A stretch of DNA of 64,000 bases, from the NCBI GenBank assembly GCA_944323655.1, contig CALUTL010000002.1, positions 1 to 64,000 on the forward strand. The letters run 5' to 3'. Source of the stretch: Candidatus Gastranaerophilales bacterium (GTDB lineage Bacteria; Cyanobacteriota; Vampirovibrionia; Gastranaerophilales; Gastranaerophilaceae). The notes under the pieces are model-generated. The model was given only the letters and a program-made list of their open reading frames with translations. It was not told the DNA's origin and did no database searches. Positions 37,404 to 45,480 of the stretch are shown here, in pieces. Numbering within the stretch: the stretch's first letter is position 1; each line of letters begins with the position of its first letter. A program made the translations under genes and the position numbers.

Positions 37404-37409
37404 AATGTA
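37404..37409 (-). promoter_or_regulatory. -10 of the kinase-like gene, leaderless geometry
   Basis: Minus-strand TACATT ends six bases before the ATG at 37397. The match to TATAAT is weaker than for other genes here. Confidence 0.4.
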
Positions 37410-37445
37410 GCAAATAAAATTCAGATGTAAATAGAATTTTAAATT

Positions 37446-38522
37446 TTATTTCACTCTTGAGAAAACTTCAACATCAATATCGTCAAAGGTGTTAGTGTTA
37501 AAATAAGCGCAAGATGCAACCATAGCCGCATTATCGGTGCAGTATTTCATTGGAGGTGCAAAGACTTTATATCCGTCTTTTTCAAAGTCAAATATTTTTC
37601 TTCTTATTTCAGAATTAGCCGCAACTCCGCCGGCTATAACCACTTGATTGTAACCTCTTTCCTCAACGGCTTTTTTTAATTTTTTAGCTAAAGTTTTTGA
37701 TGCGGTTTCCTGAAAACTTGCGCAAAGGTCATTTACTATGTTTTGCGGGAGTTCTTCTGTGTTGTATTGTGCTTTTAAATCTTTAACAAGCCTAAGAACA
37801 GCCGTTTTAAGCCCGCTGAAGCTAAAATTAAACCCGTCAACTTTTGCCTGCGGAAGGATGTAGGCTTTAGGGTTGCCTTCTTGGGCAAGCTTATCAAGTC
37901 TTGGGCCTCCGGGGTACGGAAGACCGATTAACCGTGCAACTTTGTCGTAAGCTTCTCCGACGGCATCGTCGATGGTTTCGCCGATAATAGTTTGTTTTGA
38001 GTAAGACTCAACATCAATAATTTGAGTGTGACCACCGCTTATCAAAAGTGCCATAAACGGCGGTTTTAAATCTGTATCAAGATAATTTCCGCAAAGATGT
38101 GCGTTAAGGTGGTTAACTCCGATAAAAGGTTTGTCGTAAACAAGCGATAATGTTTTTGCGGCATTAAGTCCGACAAGCAGACATCCGACAAGCCCCGGTC
38201 CTACGGTTCCTGCAAATGCGGTGATGTCTTTGGGGTTGAGTCCGCAAGTTTCCTTTGCTTGAGCAAAAGCTTCATCTATTACGATATTGATACTGTCAAG
38301 ATGTTCTCTTGCCGCAATTTCAGGGATTACTCCGCCGTATTTAGCATGGGTTTTAATCTGAGAAGCTACGACATTTGCAATAACTTCCCGCCCGTTTTTA
38401 ACGATTGCGCAGGCTGTTTCATCACAGCTTGATTCTATTGCCATAATGTAGTTGTCGTAACCGCTTTCAGGCCCTATCTCAATCTTTTTATGTGAAAATG
38501 TTGTATTTTTTATATTTTTCAT
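37446..38522 (-). CDS. tsaD: tRNA N6-threonylcarbamoyladenosine transferase subunit TsaD
   Basis: TsaD transfers threonylcarbamoyl to A37 of ANN-decoding tRNAs. The ASKHA-fold signatures are IMAIESSCDETA near residue 26, the metal-binding histidines in NHLNAHL, GGHTQI and VAGGVAANSEIR. I take the ATG at 38522, preceded by TATAAT at six bases, over the ATG at 38582. The longer form adds 20 residues that overlap the mnmA promoter region. Length is then 358, with an N-terminal extension of about 25 residues before the usual start. It is divergent from mnmA, so two tRNA-modification genes are back to back. Confidence 0.93.
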   Translation of the reverse strand: MKNIKNTTFSHKKIEIGPESGYDNYIMAIESSCDETACAIVKNGREVIANVVASQIKTHAKYGGVIPEIAAREHLDSINIVIDEAFAQAKETCGLNPKDITAFAGTVGPGLVGCLLVGLNAAKTLSLVYDKPFIGVNHLNAHLCGNYLDTDLKPPFMALLISGGHTQIIDVESYSKQTIIGETIDDAVGEAYDKVARLIGLPYPGGPRLDKLAQEGNPKAYILPQAKVDGFNFSFSGLKTAVLRLVKDLKAQYNTEELPQNIVNDLCASFQETASKTLAKKLKKAVEERGYNQVVIAGGVAANSEIRRKIFDFEKDGYKVFAPPMKYCTDNAAMVASCAYFNTNTFDDIDVEVFSRVK

Positions 38523-38528
38523 AGCTTG

Positions 38529-38534
38529 ATTATA
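38529..38534 (-). promoter_or_regulatory. -10 of tsaD, leaderless geometry
   Basis: Minus-strand TATAAT ends six bases before the ATG at 38522, with no ribosome site. This fixes the start. Confidence 0.65.
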
Positions 38535-38584
38535 GCCAAAAGGATTTGATACTGCAAGGATATATAAAAGGTGTTTTTTCATGA

Positions 38585-38590
38585 TAAAAT
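38585..38590 (+). promoter_or_regulatory. -10 of mnmA, leaderless geometry
   Basis: TAAAAT ends six bases before the ATG at 38597. It is back to back with the tsaD promoter 51 bases away. Confidence 0.55.
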
Positions 38591-38596
38591 TAACTT

Positions 38597-39646
38597 ATGG
38601 AAAGTAACGGTAAAAAAGCGGTTGTTGCATTAAGCGGCGGGGTAGACAGTTCAGTCGCGGCACTTCTTTTAAAGCAGCAAGGATATGAAGTTATCGGGCT
38701 TACCGGAAAAATGGTTAATTCGGAAGCCTCGGATTCTGTTGTTGAAAATGCCAGAAATGTTGCGGCGGCTTTAGAAATTGAGCATTATGTTTACGACGCT
38801 TCAAAGCTTTTTAAAGAAAAAGTCGTCGATTATTTTGAATCCTCTTATCGTGGCGGCAAAACCCCAAACCCGTGTATTATGTGTAATAAATTTATAAAAT
38901 GGGGTGAGTTGTTCGATTTTGCGATTAATTCTTTAAGGGCTGACGTTTATGCAACAGGGCATTATGCAAAAATTGTAAGTGGTAGCGGAAAGTTTCTTCT
39001 TTATCCTGCGTCTGATGAGCATAAAGATCAGCTTTATTTTTTGTATAAGTTAAAGCAGGAACAGCTTTCAAAGACGGTTTTTCCTCTAAGCAATTACACA
39101 AAGTATGAGGTAAGAGAAATTGCAAGTGATTACAATTTGCCGACGAAATCTTCAAAGGAAAGTCAGGATATTTGTTTTATTCAAAAGCCGCTGACTTCTA
39201 AAAAATATTTAACGGAAAAATTCGGGACAAGGCGAGGGGATTTTGTTGATATTTTGACGGGTAAAAAATGGGGAGAGCATAACGGATGTTATCAATATAC
39301 AATTGGTCAGCGAAAAGGGATTGGAATTGCGGCTCCTTATCCGTTGTATGTTATAAAGATTGATGCTTCAAAAAATATTGTTTATCTTGGAAGAGAAGAA
39401 GATAATTACAGAGAAAAACTTGAGATTAATGATTTGAACTTGTTTGAATATTCTTCGGGTGATGAGTTTGATGCAAATGTAAAAATCAGATACAATATGA
39501 GTGCAAGAAAAGCCCGCATAAAAATTTACGATAATTTTGCCGACATAAAATTTTATGAACCAGTAAATTCCATAACCTCAGGACAGGCAGGAGTAATTTA
39601 CGATATTGAAGACGGTCATTTGATAGGCGGCGGAATTGTTGTTTAA
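38597..39646 (+). CDS. mnmA: tRNA 2-thiouridylase MnmA
   Basis: MnmA thiolates U34 of Lys, Glu and Gln tRNAs. The PP-loop ALSGGVDSSVAALLL is at residues 11-25. The catalytic cysteines are in PNPCIMCN (near 93) and SQDICFI (near 191). The central GQRKGIGI and the C-terminal beta-barrel follow. The 349 residues are normal. The ATG follows TAAAAT by six bases. Confidence 0.95.
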   Translation: MESNGKKAVVALSGGVDSSVAALLLKQQGYEVIGLTGKMVNSEASDSVVENARNVAAALEIEHYVYDASKLFKEKVVDYFESSYRGGKTPNPCIMCNKFIKWGELFDFAINSLRADVYATGHYAKIVSGSGKFLLYPASDEHKDQLYFLYKLKQEQLSKTVFPLSNYTKYEVREIASDYNLPTKSSKESQDICFIQKPLTSKKYLTEKFGTRRGDFVDILTGKKWGEHNGCYQYTIGQRKGIGIAAPYPLYVIKIDASKNIVYLGREEDNYREKLEINDLNLFEYSSGDEFDANVKIRYNMSARKARIKIYDNFADIKFYEPVNSITSGQAGVIYDIEDGHLIGGGIVV

Positions 39647-39725
39647 AGAGCCGATATAAGGTTACTTACCTCAAACTTGTAAAAAAAAATTGTAGTTGTA
39701 TCATGTTTTTGGGAGGAAGAGTGTT

Positions 39726-41144
39726 ATGTATAACCCCAAATCATTGAATGCTGAGGAATTTATAAGTAATGAAGAAGTTCTTTCGACTTTAAAATATGCC
39801 GAAGAAAACAAGGACAATAGAGAATTAATAGACGAGATTTTAAATAAAGCAAGAGAGGAGAAAGGCTTAACTCATAGAGAAGCAGCCGTTCTTTTGGATT
39901 GTACTTTAGAGGACAAAAACAAAGAGATTATACAGCTTGCCGAAAAAATAAAGAGGGATTATTACGGAAACAGAATTGTACTTTTTGCGCCGTTGTATCT
40001 TTCGAATTATTGCGTAAACGGTTGTGTATATTGTCCTTATCACGCAAAAAACAAGCACATTCCCCGAAGAAAACTGACGCAAGAAGAAATTAAAAACGAA
40101 GTTATAGCGCTTCAAGACATGGGGCATAAACGTCTTGCCATAGAAGCCGGCGAAGATCCTGTTAACAATCCGATTGAATACATATTAGAATCTATTAAAA
40201 CTATTTATTCTATTAAGCATAAAAACGGTGCAATTCGTCGTGTGAACGTAAATATTGCTGCAACTACCGTAGAAAATTACAAAAAACTACACGAAGCAGG
40301 AATCGGAACTTATATTTTGTTTCAGGAAACCTATAATAAGGAAAGTTATGAAAAACTTCACCCGACAGGCCCTAAGCACAATTACAAATACCATACTGAA
40401 GCGATGGACAGAGCCATGCAAGGTGGAATTGATGATGTAGGTTTGGGCGTTTTATACGGACTTGAATCATACAGATATGAATTTACAGCTCTTTTAATGC
40501 ACGCTGAACACCTTGAAGCTGTTTACGGTGTCGGCCCTCATACAATTAGTCTTCCGAGAATCAAAAAAGCCGATGATATTAATCCTGAAGAATTTGATAA
40601 CGGAATTGACGATGATACTTTTGCAAAAATTGCCGCCTGTATTAGAATTGCGGTTCCCTATACAGGCATGATAATCTCAACCCGTGAAACCGAAAAATGT
40701 CGTGAAAGACTTTTACACTTAGGCATTTCTCAAATAAGCGGCGGATCCAAAACAAGTGTTGGCGGATATTTTCAGCCGATGCCGGAAAAAGAAGATTCTG
40801 CTCAATTTGACGTTTCAGACAGACGTTCTTTGGATGAAGTTATAAGATGGCTTATGGAATTAGGTTATTTGCCAAGCTTCTGCACAGCCTGCTACGGAAG
40901 CGGAAGAACAGGCGACAGGTTTATGGATATCTGCAAACATCAACAAATCCATAACTTCTGCCATCCGAATGCTATTATGACTTTGAAGGAATATCTGGAG
41001 GATTACGCTTCTCCCGAAACAAGGGCAATCGGCGAAAAATTAATAGCAAAAGAAGTTGAAACCCTTCAAAACCCTGATATTAAATCAACAGTTGAAAAAG
41101 ATCTTGTAAAAATTTCAGGCGGAGAGCGTAATTTCAAATTTTAG
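39726..41144 (+). CDS. hydG: [FeFe]-hydrogenase H-cluster maturase HydG (radical SAM)
   Basis: HydG cleaves tyrosine to make the CO and cyanide ligands of the H-cluster. The radical-SAM cysteines are C96, C100 and C103 (CVNGCVYC). The C-terminal extra cluster has CTAC at 386-389 and a third cysteine at 412, the CX2CX22C spacing that separates HydG from the related tyrosine lyase ThiH. I start at 39726, where GGGAGGAAG lies six bases upstream; the frame could extend 10 codons further. Length is 472. HydE, HydF and the hydrogenase itself are not nearby. The gene implies hydrogen metabolism. Confidence 0.93.
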   Translation: MYNPKSLNAEEFISNEEVLSTLKYAEENKDNRELIDEILNKAREEKGLTHREAAVLLDCTLEDKNKEIIQLAEKIKRDYYGNRIVLFAPLYLSNYCVNGCVYCPYHAKNKHIPRRKLTQEEIKNEVIALQDMGHKRLAIEAGEDPVNNPIEYILESIKTIYSIKHKNGAIRRVNVNIAATTVENYKKLHEAGIGTYILFQETYNKESYEKLHPTGPKHNYKYHTEAMDRAMQGGIDDVGLGVLYGLESYRYEFTALLMHAEHLEAVYGVGPHTISLPRIKKADDINPEEFDNGIDDDTFAKIAACIRIAVPYTGMIISTRETEKCRERLLHLGISQISGGSKTSVGGYFQPMPEKEDSAQFDVSDRRSLDEVIRWLMELGYLPSFCTACYGSGRTGDRFMDICKHQQIHNFCHPNAIMTLKEYLEDYASPETRAIGEKLIAKEVETLQNPDIKSTVEKDLVKISGGERNFKF

Positions 41145-41218
41145 ATTATTTTTAAGGCAGAGGTTTTCTTAAAAAAAATCAGCCGCTTTAGATAATTGCA
41201 TTTGATTTGAAATTACGA

Positions 41219-41224
41219 TAAACT
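41219..41224 (+). promoter_or_regulatory. -10 of the OppF-like gene, leaderless geometry
   Basis: TAAACT ends six bases before the ATG at 41231; the six bases are all T. No ribosome site. Confidence 0.45.
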
Positions 41225-41230
41225 TTTTTT

Positions 41231-42193
41231 ATGGATGAGAGTCTTGTAAAAATAAATGATTTATACGTTCAGTATAAGTCTGATAATGGGGTTTTTGGCG
41301 GTACGAGAACAATTTATGCGCTGAACGGGGTTAGCCTTGAAATAAAAAAGGGCGAAATTCTTGCACTTGCAGGAGAGTCAGGCTGCGGCAAATCTACTCT
41401 TGCAAAAACTTTAATTCGTTTGGAAAAACCGTGTACGGGTGAAATTCTCTACGAAAATAAAGATATTTTTAATCTTAATAAAGAAGATTTGCGCAAATTC
41501 AGACAAAAGGTTCAGATGATTTTCCAAAATCCTTACGCAAGTCTTGATCCGAAGGTGAAAATTTACGATACATTAGCTGAACCTTTAAAGATTAATACAA
41601 AGCTTTCCGATAGTGAAATAGAAAAAATCGTTTTCGATACTGCCTGCAAATGCGGGCTTGATAATGATTGTTTGAAGCTTTATCCTCATGAATTTTCAGG
41701 CGGACAGAGGCAGAGGATTGCAATAGCAAGAGCCTTAGTGTTAAATCCTGAATTTGTTCTTGCGGATGAACCCGTGAGCGCATTGGATGTTAGTATTCAG
41801 GCACAGATTATAAATCTTTTGAAGGATTTGAAGGAAAATTACAATCTTACATTTTTGCTTATAACCCACGATATGAGTGTAATAAAATATTTAGCCGACA
41901 GAGTTGCCGTTATGTACCTTGGCGAAATCGTCGAAGTCGGGACTGTTGAGGAAATTTTTTCTAATCCAAAACATCCTTATACAAAAGCTCTTTTGAGTGC
42001 AGTTCCTGAAATTAACGGCAAAGAGAAAAATAAAATTTTTCTTCAAGGCGATTTACCATCCCCGTCAAATTTGCCAGACGGATGTAAATTCCATACAAGA
42101 TGTCTTGATGTTATGCAAAAATGTAAGGAAAATTCTCCTTGTGATGTTAATTTTTCCGAAACTCATTGTGCTAAGTGTTTTCTGTATGATTAG
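41231..42193 (+). CDS. oligopeptide/dipeptide ABC transporter ATPase, OppF/DppF type
   Basis: The protein has Walker A GESGCGKSTL, signature FSGGQRQRIAIARAL, Walker B FVLADEPVSALD and the H-loop LLITHDMSV. The C-terminal extension after residue 260 has four or more cysteines (CKFHTRC ... KC ... PC ... HCAKC). This is the peptide-transporter ATPase domain proposed to hold an iron-sulfur cluster. The 320 residues match OppF/DppF. No permease, binding protein or second ATPase is adjacent, so it is an orphan that must pair with components elsewhere. Confidence 0.88.
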   Translation: MDESLVKINDLYVQYKSDNGVFGGTRTIYALNGVSLEIKKGEILALAGESGCGKSTLAKTLIRLEKPCTGEILYENKDIFNLNKEDLRKFRQKVQMIFQNPYASLDPKVKIYDTLAEPLKINTKLSDSEIEKIVFDTACKCGLDNDCLKLYPHEFSGGQRQRIAIARALVLNPEFVLADEPVSALDVSIQAQIINLLKDLKENYNLTFLLITHDMSVIKYLADRVAVMYLGEIVEVGTVEEIFSNPKHPYTKALLSAVPEINGKEKNKIFLQGDLPSPSNLPDGCKFHTRCLDVMQKCKENSPCDVNFSETHCAKCFLYD

Positions 42194-42225
42194 CAAAATT
42201 TATTTTTTAGAAGTTTTATTCAGGT

Positions 42226-42993
42226 ATGTTAAAAATTTCTCCAGACGTAAAACTTCCGCTGAACTTATCTAAAGGTTCATACCCCGGACGCATTGAAAAG
42301 GCACAAAAATTAACGGACAAATTTTTCGATAAAATTTCCGGCGCATTTACCGAAAAAGACATTTCTCCTGATGTTTTTGTGAAAAATATTGAGGAAGTTT
42401 TGCCCTCAAAAGTTAATTACAAGTTTGAATCCAGTAACGGAAAGGATTTAGAAGGTTCGGTTATCTTATGTACAACTGAGCAAAAGCCGTCTGAGATTTC
42501 TTCATATAAAATACTTTTTCCGACAAATCCTTATGACGGTAAAATTTCTATATACAAAACAGATTCATTTATGCATGAGATGTTTCATTTTTTTTGCGCA
42601 ATGTGCAATCCCAAGCATATAGCCAAAACCGCAGAACTTGCCGAAAGTAGTTTTAGGTATTATGATGATTTCTTTTATAATGAGTATCTTTACAATAAGC
42701 ACTGTAATGATTTAAACAATTTAAAAGAAGTTTTGCTGCCAGATATATTGAACAATATGCCGATAAGTGAAAAGGTTTTATTTTTACAAAATTGCAGATA
42801 CAAGCTTCTGGAGGAGGTTAAGGCCTGGGAAAACGGTCATAAATACGGAGTTAAGAATCAAGAACTTCACAAAGATTTGATACCTGAAGTTGTGTATGTT
42901 AATGACGGGAGTGAATTTCAATTAAAAGAGAAGCTTCAAATTGTGACGGAAGCCCTGAAAACTGTTTTTAAGGAAGCTCGTAACAGCGAATAG
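42226..42993 (+). CDS. unknown protein with HExxH zinc-protease motif
   Basis: I cannot place this 255-residue protein in a family. H117-E118-x-x-H121 (FMHEMFHFF) is a zincin signature, set on an amphipathic helix after a strand ISIYKTDS, as in gluzincin proteases. A downstream helix EEVKAWENGHKYG could supply the third ligand. The N-terminal 60 residues are charged, without a signal peptide. It lies 32 bases after the OppF-like gene with only a weak CAGGT before the ATG. A cytosolic or secreted-effector protease is possible; catalysis is inferred from the motif alone. Confidence 0.6.
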   Translation: MLKISPDVKLPLNLSKGSYPGRIEKAQKLTDKFFDKISGAFTEKDISPDVFVKNIEEVLPSKVNYKFESSNGKDLEGSVILCTTEQKPSEISSYKILFPTNPYDGKISIYKTDSFMHEMFHFFCAMCNPKHIAKTAELAESSFRYYDDFFYNEYLYNKHCNDLNNLKEVLLPDILNNMPISEKVLFLQNCRYKLLEEVKAWENGHKYGVKNQELHKDLIPEVVYVNDGSEFQLKEKLQIVTEALKTVFKEARNSE

Positions 42994-43017
42994 TGTATAA
43001 TAATTTTAAATTTATGC

Positions 43018-43023
43018 TAAAAT
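43018..43023 (+). promoter_or_regulatory. -10 of smpB, leaderless geometry
   Basis: TAAAAT with an extended TG at 43015-43016 ends six bases before the ATG at 43030. No ribosome site. Confidence 0.55.
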
Positions 43024-43029
43024 TTAATT

Positions 43030-43482
43030 ATGGATAAAAAAGTTATAACATCAAACAGAAAAGCATTTCACGACTATACTATTTTTGATAAATATATAGC
43101 GGGGATTGTTTTGAGCGGTACTGAAATTAAATCAATCCGCAAAAGTGCTATAAATTTGAAAGACAGTTTTTGTAAAATTGAGGATAATGAGATTTTTCTC
43201 TATAACTGTCACATTTCGCCTTATGAACAGGGAAACCGTTTTAATCATAAGACCGATAGGGTAAGAAAACTTCTTCTGACAAAAAAAGAAATATTAAAGA
43301 TGCAATCAAAGGTTAAAAAAGACGGATATTCGATAATTCCGTTAGAAGTTTTTATCACACACGGATTTGCCAAAGTAGAGATAGGGCTTGCCAAAGGTAA
43401 AAAGCTTCATGACAAGCGGGAAGATATAGCGAAAAAAGACCAGACACGTGAAATGGACAGAGCTTCAAAGATAAGGTATTAG
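43030..43482 (+). CDS. smpB: SsrA-binding protein SmpB
   Basis: SmpB carries tmRNA to stalled ribosomes for trans-translation. The family core is intact: NRKAFHDYTIFDKYIAGIVLSGTEIKSIR at the N-terminus in two pieces, the central CHISPYEQGN, and the basic C-terminal tail KLHDKREDIAKKD. The 150 residues are standard. The ATG has an extended -10 at the six-base distance. The gene for tmRNA itself is not visible here. It precedes a second formyltransferase gene by ten bases. Confidence 0.95.
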   Translation: MDKKVITSNRKAFHDYTIFDKYIAGIVLSGTEIKSIRKSAINLKDSFCKIEDNEIFLYNCHISPYEQGNRFNHKTDRVRKLLLTKKEILKMQSKVKKDGYSIIPLEVFITHGFAKVEIGLAKGKKLHDKREDIAKKDQTREMDRASKIRY

Positions 43483-43492
43483 TTAAAAATAA

Positions 43493-44452
43493 ATGACTGA
43501 TAAAACTCGTATGAAAGTAATACTTTTAGGCAAAGGGCAGATGCTTGCAAATATGATTGAAGCCGCAAGAGAATCTGATGTTGAAATTGTTGGCGTTTTC
43601 AGATATGAAAGAACGCTTTTTTCAGGGGTTAAATTATTTTTAAATGATTTGTTTAAGAGTTCATACGATTTAACCTTAATCAAGAAATACAAGCTGCCTG
43701 AAGTTAAGTGTAAATCCGCAAATAGTGAAGATTTTAGAAATTATGTTTTAAAAACCAATGCAGATTTAATAATGGTCGGCACTTGGCGTGAGAAACTTAA
43801 AAAAGAAACCTTCACAATGCCGAGAATCGGGACAGTTAATATACATCCGTCGCTTCTTCCGCGCTATCGCGGTCCAAATCCATATATGCAGGTCATTTTA
43901 AACGGAGAAAAGAAAACCGGTGTCACAATTCATCTTGTGGATGAAAATCTTGATACAGGTGCAGTTCTTTTGCAAAAAGAGGTTGATGTTTTGCCTTCTG
44001 ATACTGGAAAAGAGTTACGAGAAAGGGTGTTTTCAGCAGCAAGAGAATTAGCAAGAGAATTTTTGGTAAAAATTCAAAGTGAAGTAATAATTCCTATAAA
44101 GCAAAATGAAAGCCGTTCTTCATACTATGGTTATGTAGATGAAGCGATGAAAATGCTTGATTTTAAAAATAACACTTCAGAAGAAATTGTAAGAATAATA
44201 AAAGCACTGCACCCCTGGATGCCTTGTTATATCACATCCGGCAATCATTTTTTGAAAATAAATCCTTATAAAATTAAAATTGAAACTCTGCAATCTGATA
44301 TTCCTGCTGGATACATAATTGCGAAGAACCCAAAGGAAAAATCTTTGACTATTGTTTGTAAAGACGGAAAAGCATTAAAGATGGACGATTTAAAACTTTG
44401 GGGATTTTTTATAAGACCTTTTACGGGGCTTTTTATAAGATTGTTTTGTTAA
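43493..44452 (+). CDS. Fmt-like formyltransferase paralogue
   Basis: This is a second protein with the formyltransferase fold: VNIHPSLLPRYRGPNPYMQ holds the catalytic Asn/His and the family signature, and LDTGAVLLQ follows. It differs from the true Fmt at 4585 throughout and lacks close C-terminal similarity, so a different acceptor is likely, for example an amino sugar as in ArnA-like or sugar N-formyltransferases. The true start may be the seventh codon at 43511 (MKVILLGKG), the usual beginning of the fold. It follows smpB by ten bases and may be cotranscribed. Function is uncertain. Confidence 0.75.
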   Translation: MTDKTRMKVILLGKGQMLANMIEAARESDVEIVGVFRYERTLFSGVKLFLNDLFKSSYDLTLIKKYKLPEVKCKSANSEDFRNYVLKTNADLIMVGTWREKLKKETFTMPRIGTVNIHPSLLPRYRGPNPYMQVILNGEKKTGVTIHLVDENLDTGAVLLQKEVDVLPSDTGKELRERVFSAARELAREFLVKIQSEVIIPIKQNESRSSYYGYVDEAMKMLDFKNNTSEEIVRIIKALHPWMPCYITSGNHFLKINPYKIKIETLQSDIPAGYIIAKNPKEKSLTIVCKDGKALKMDDLKLWGFFIRPFTGLFIRLFC

Positions 44453-44481
44453 TTTCGGCAAATGCTTAAATAATGGTAAAA

Positions 44482-45081
44482 TCAGGCGATTTCTCTTCTG
44501 CCTTCGATAGCTTTTGCGATTGTAATTTCGTCTGCATATTCAAGATCCGCTCCGACAGGAAGTCCGAAGGCTATTCTTGAAATCTTTATGCCGAACGGCT
44601 TAATAAGTTTTGTAAGATAAAGGCTTGTTGCTTCACCTTCAACAGATGGCGGAAGCGCAAGTATAATTTCCTTAACCTCTTCGGATGTAAGTCGATTTAA
44701 CAGTTCTTTAATCCTTATATCATCAGCACCGATTCCGTCCATCGGTGAGATTAAGCCTTGCAAAACGTGGTAAAGCCCTTTAAATTCGTTGGTTTTTTCG
44801 ATTGCGATAAGGTCTTTTGTTTCAGCTACAACACAAATAACCGACCTGTCACGCTTAGGGTTTGTGCAGATTTCGCAGGGGCTTGCAGAAGAAAGGTTAA
44901 AGCAAACTTCGCAGGTTCTGGTATTTCTCTTAGCATCAAGAATAGCCTGAGCGAATTTTTGTACTTCACTCTCAGGCATTCTAAGCATATAAAACGCCAT
45001 TCTCTGGGCGGACTTTGGCCCGACTGATGGAAATTTTTGAAAATACTCAATTAATGATGCTATAGATTTTGGAAAAATCAT
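44482..45081 (-). CDS. recR: recombination mediator RecR
   Basis: RecR works with RecF/RecO to load RecA on gapped DNA. It has the helix-hairpin-helix FQKFPSVGPKSAQRMAF, the zinc site C57, C60, C69 and C72, and the Toprim segment VICVVAETKDLIAIE. The 199 residues are standard. Its start follows the ybaB stop by one base, so the two are coupled. It converges on the second formyltransferase gene. Confidence 0.95.
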   Translation of the reverse strand: MIFPKSIASLIEYFQKFPSVGPKSAQRMAFYMLRMPESEVQKFAQAILDAKRNTRTCEVCFNLSSASPCEICTNPKRDRSVICVVAETKDLIAIEKTNEFKGLYHVLQGLISPMDGIGADDIRIKELLNRLTSEEVKEIILALPPSVEGEATSLYLTKLIKPFGIKISRIAFGLPVGADLEYADEITIAKAIEGRREIA

Positions 45082-45082
45082 A

Positions 45083-45415
45083 TTAGAACAATCCGGGAAT
45101 ATTAATACCGCCTGTAACAGCGCTCATTTTTTGATTTAAAAGATTTGAAGCTTTGTCGCTGGCTTGCTTAATTGCAGTTGTGATAAGATCTTCAAGCATT
45201 TCCAAAGAATCACTGTCAACGGCTGAGGGATTTTCAGGGTTAATGGCTTCCGGTTTAAGTTTAATAGATTTAAACTGCCCCTGTCCGTCGAATACTACTG
45301 TAACACTGCCGTTAGCAGCTTCGCCGATAACTTCTTGAGCTGCAAGTTCTTCTTGTGTGTCTTTAATTCTTTTTTTGAGGTTCTGTGCCTGCTTCATCAT
45401 TTGCATAATATTCAT
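45083..45415 (-). CDS. ybaB: nucleoid-associated protein, YbaB/EbfC family
   Basis: This is a small DNA-binding protein of the YbaB/EbfC family. The 110 residues begin MQMMKQAQNLKKRIKDTQEE after two residues. They continue with the VIGEAANGSVTVVFDGQG strand region and end in GGINIPGLF, all family hallmarks. CGGAGGAT lies ten bases before the ATG. ybaB-recR forms its usual pair but without dnaX, which is 11 kb away. Confidence 0.93.
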   Translation of the reverse strand: MNIMQMMKQAQNLKKRIKDTQEELAAQEVIGEAANGSVTVVFDGQGQFKSIKLKPEAINPENPSAVDSDSLEMLEDLITTAIKQASDKASNLLNQKMSAVTGGINIPGLF

Positions 45416-45468
45416 GCTTTTTATCCTCCGTTTTTTAAGTCTGGCTTCTCAATTTTGTAATTTTATTA

Positions 45469-45474
45469 TACAAT
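45469..45474 (+). promoter_or_regulatory. -10 of the matrixin-like protease gene, leaderless geometry
   Basis: TACAAT ends six bases before the ATG at 45481; the six bases are AAAAAT. No ribosome site. Confidence 0.55.
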
Positions 45475-45480
45475 AAAAAT

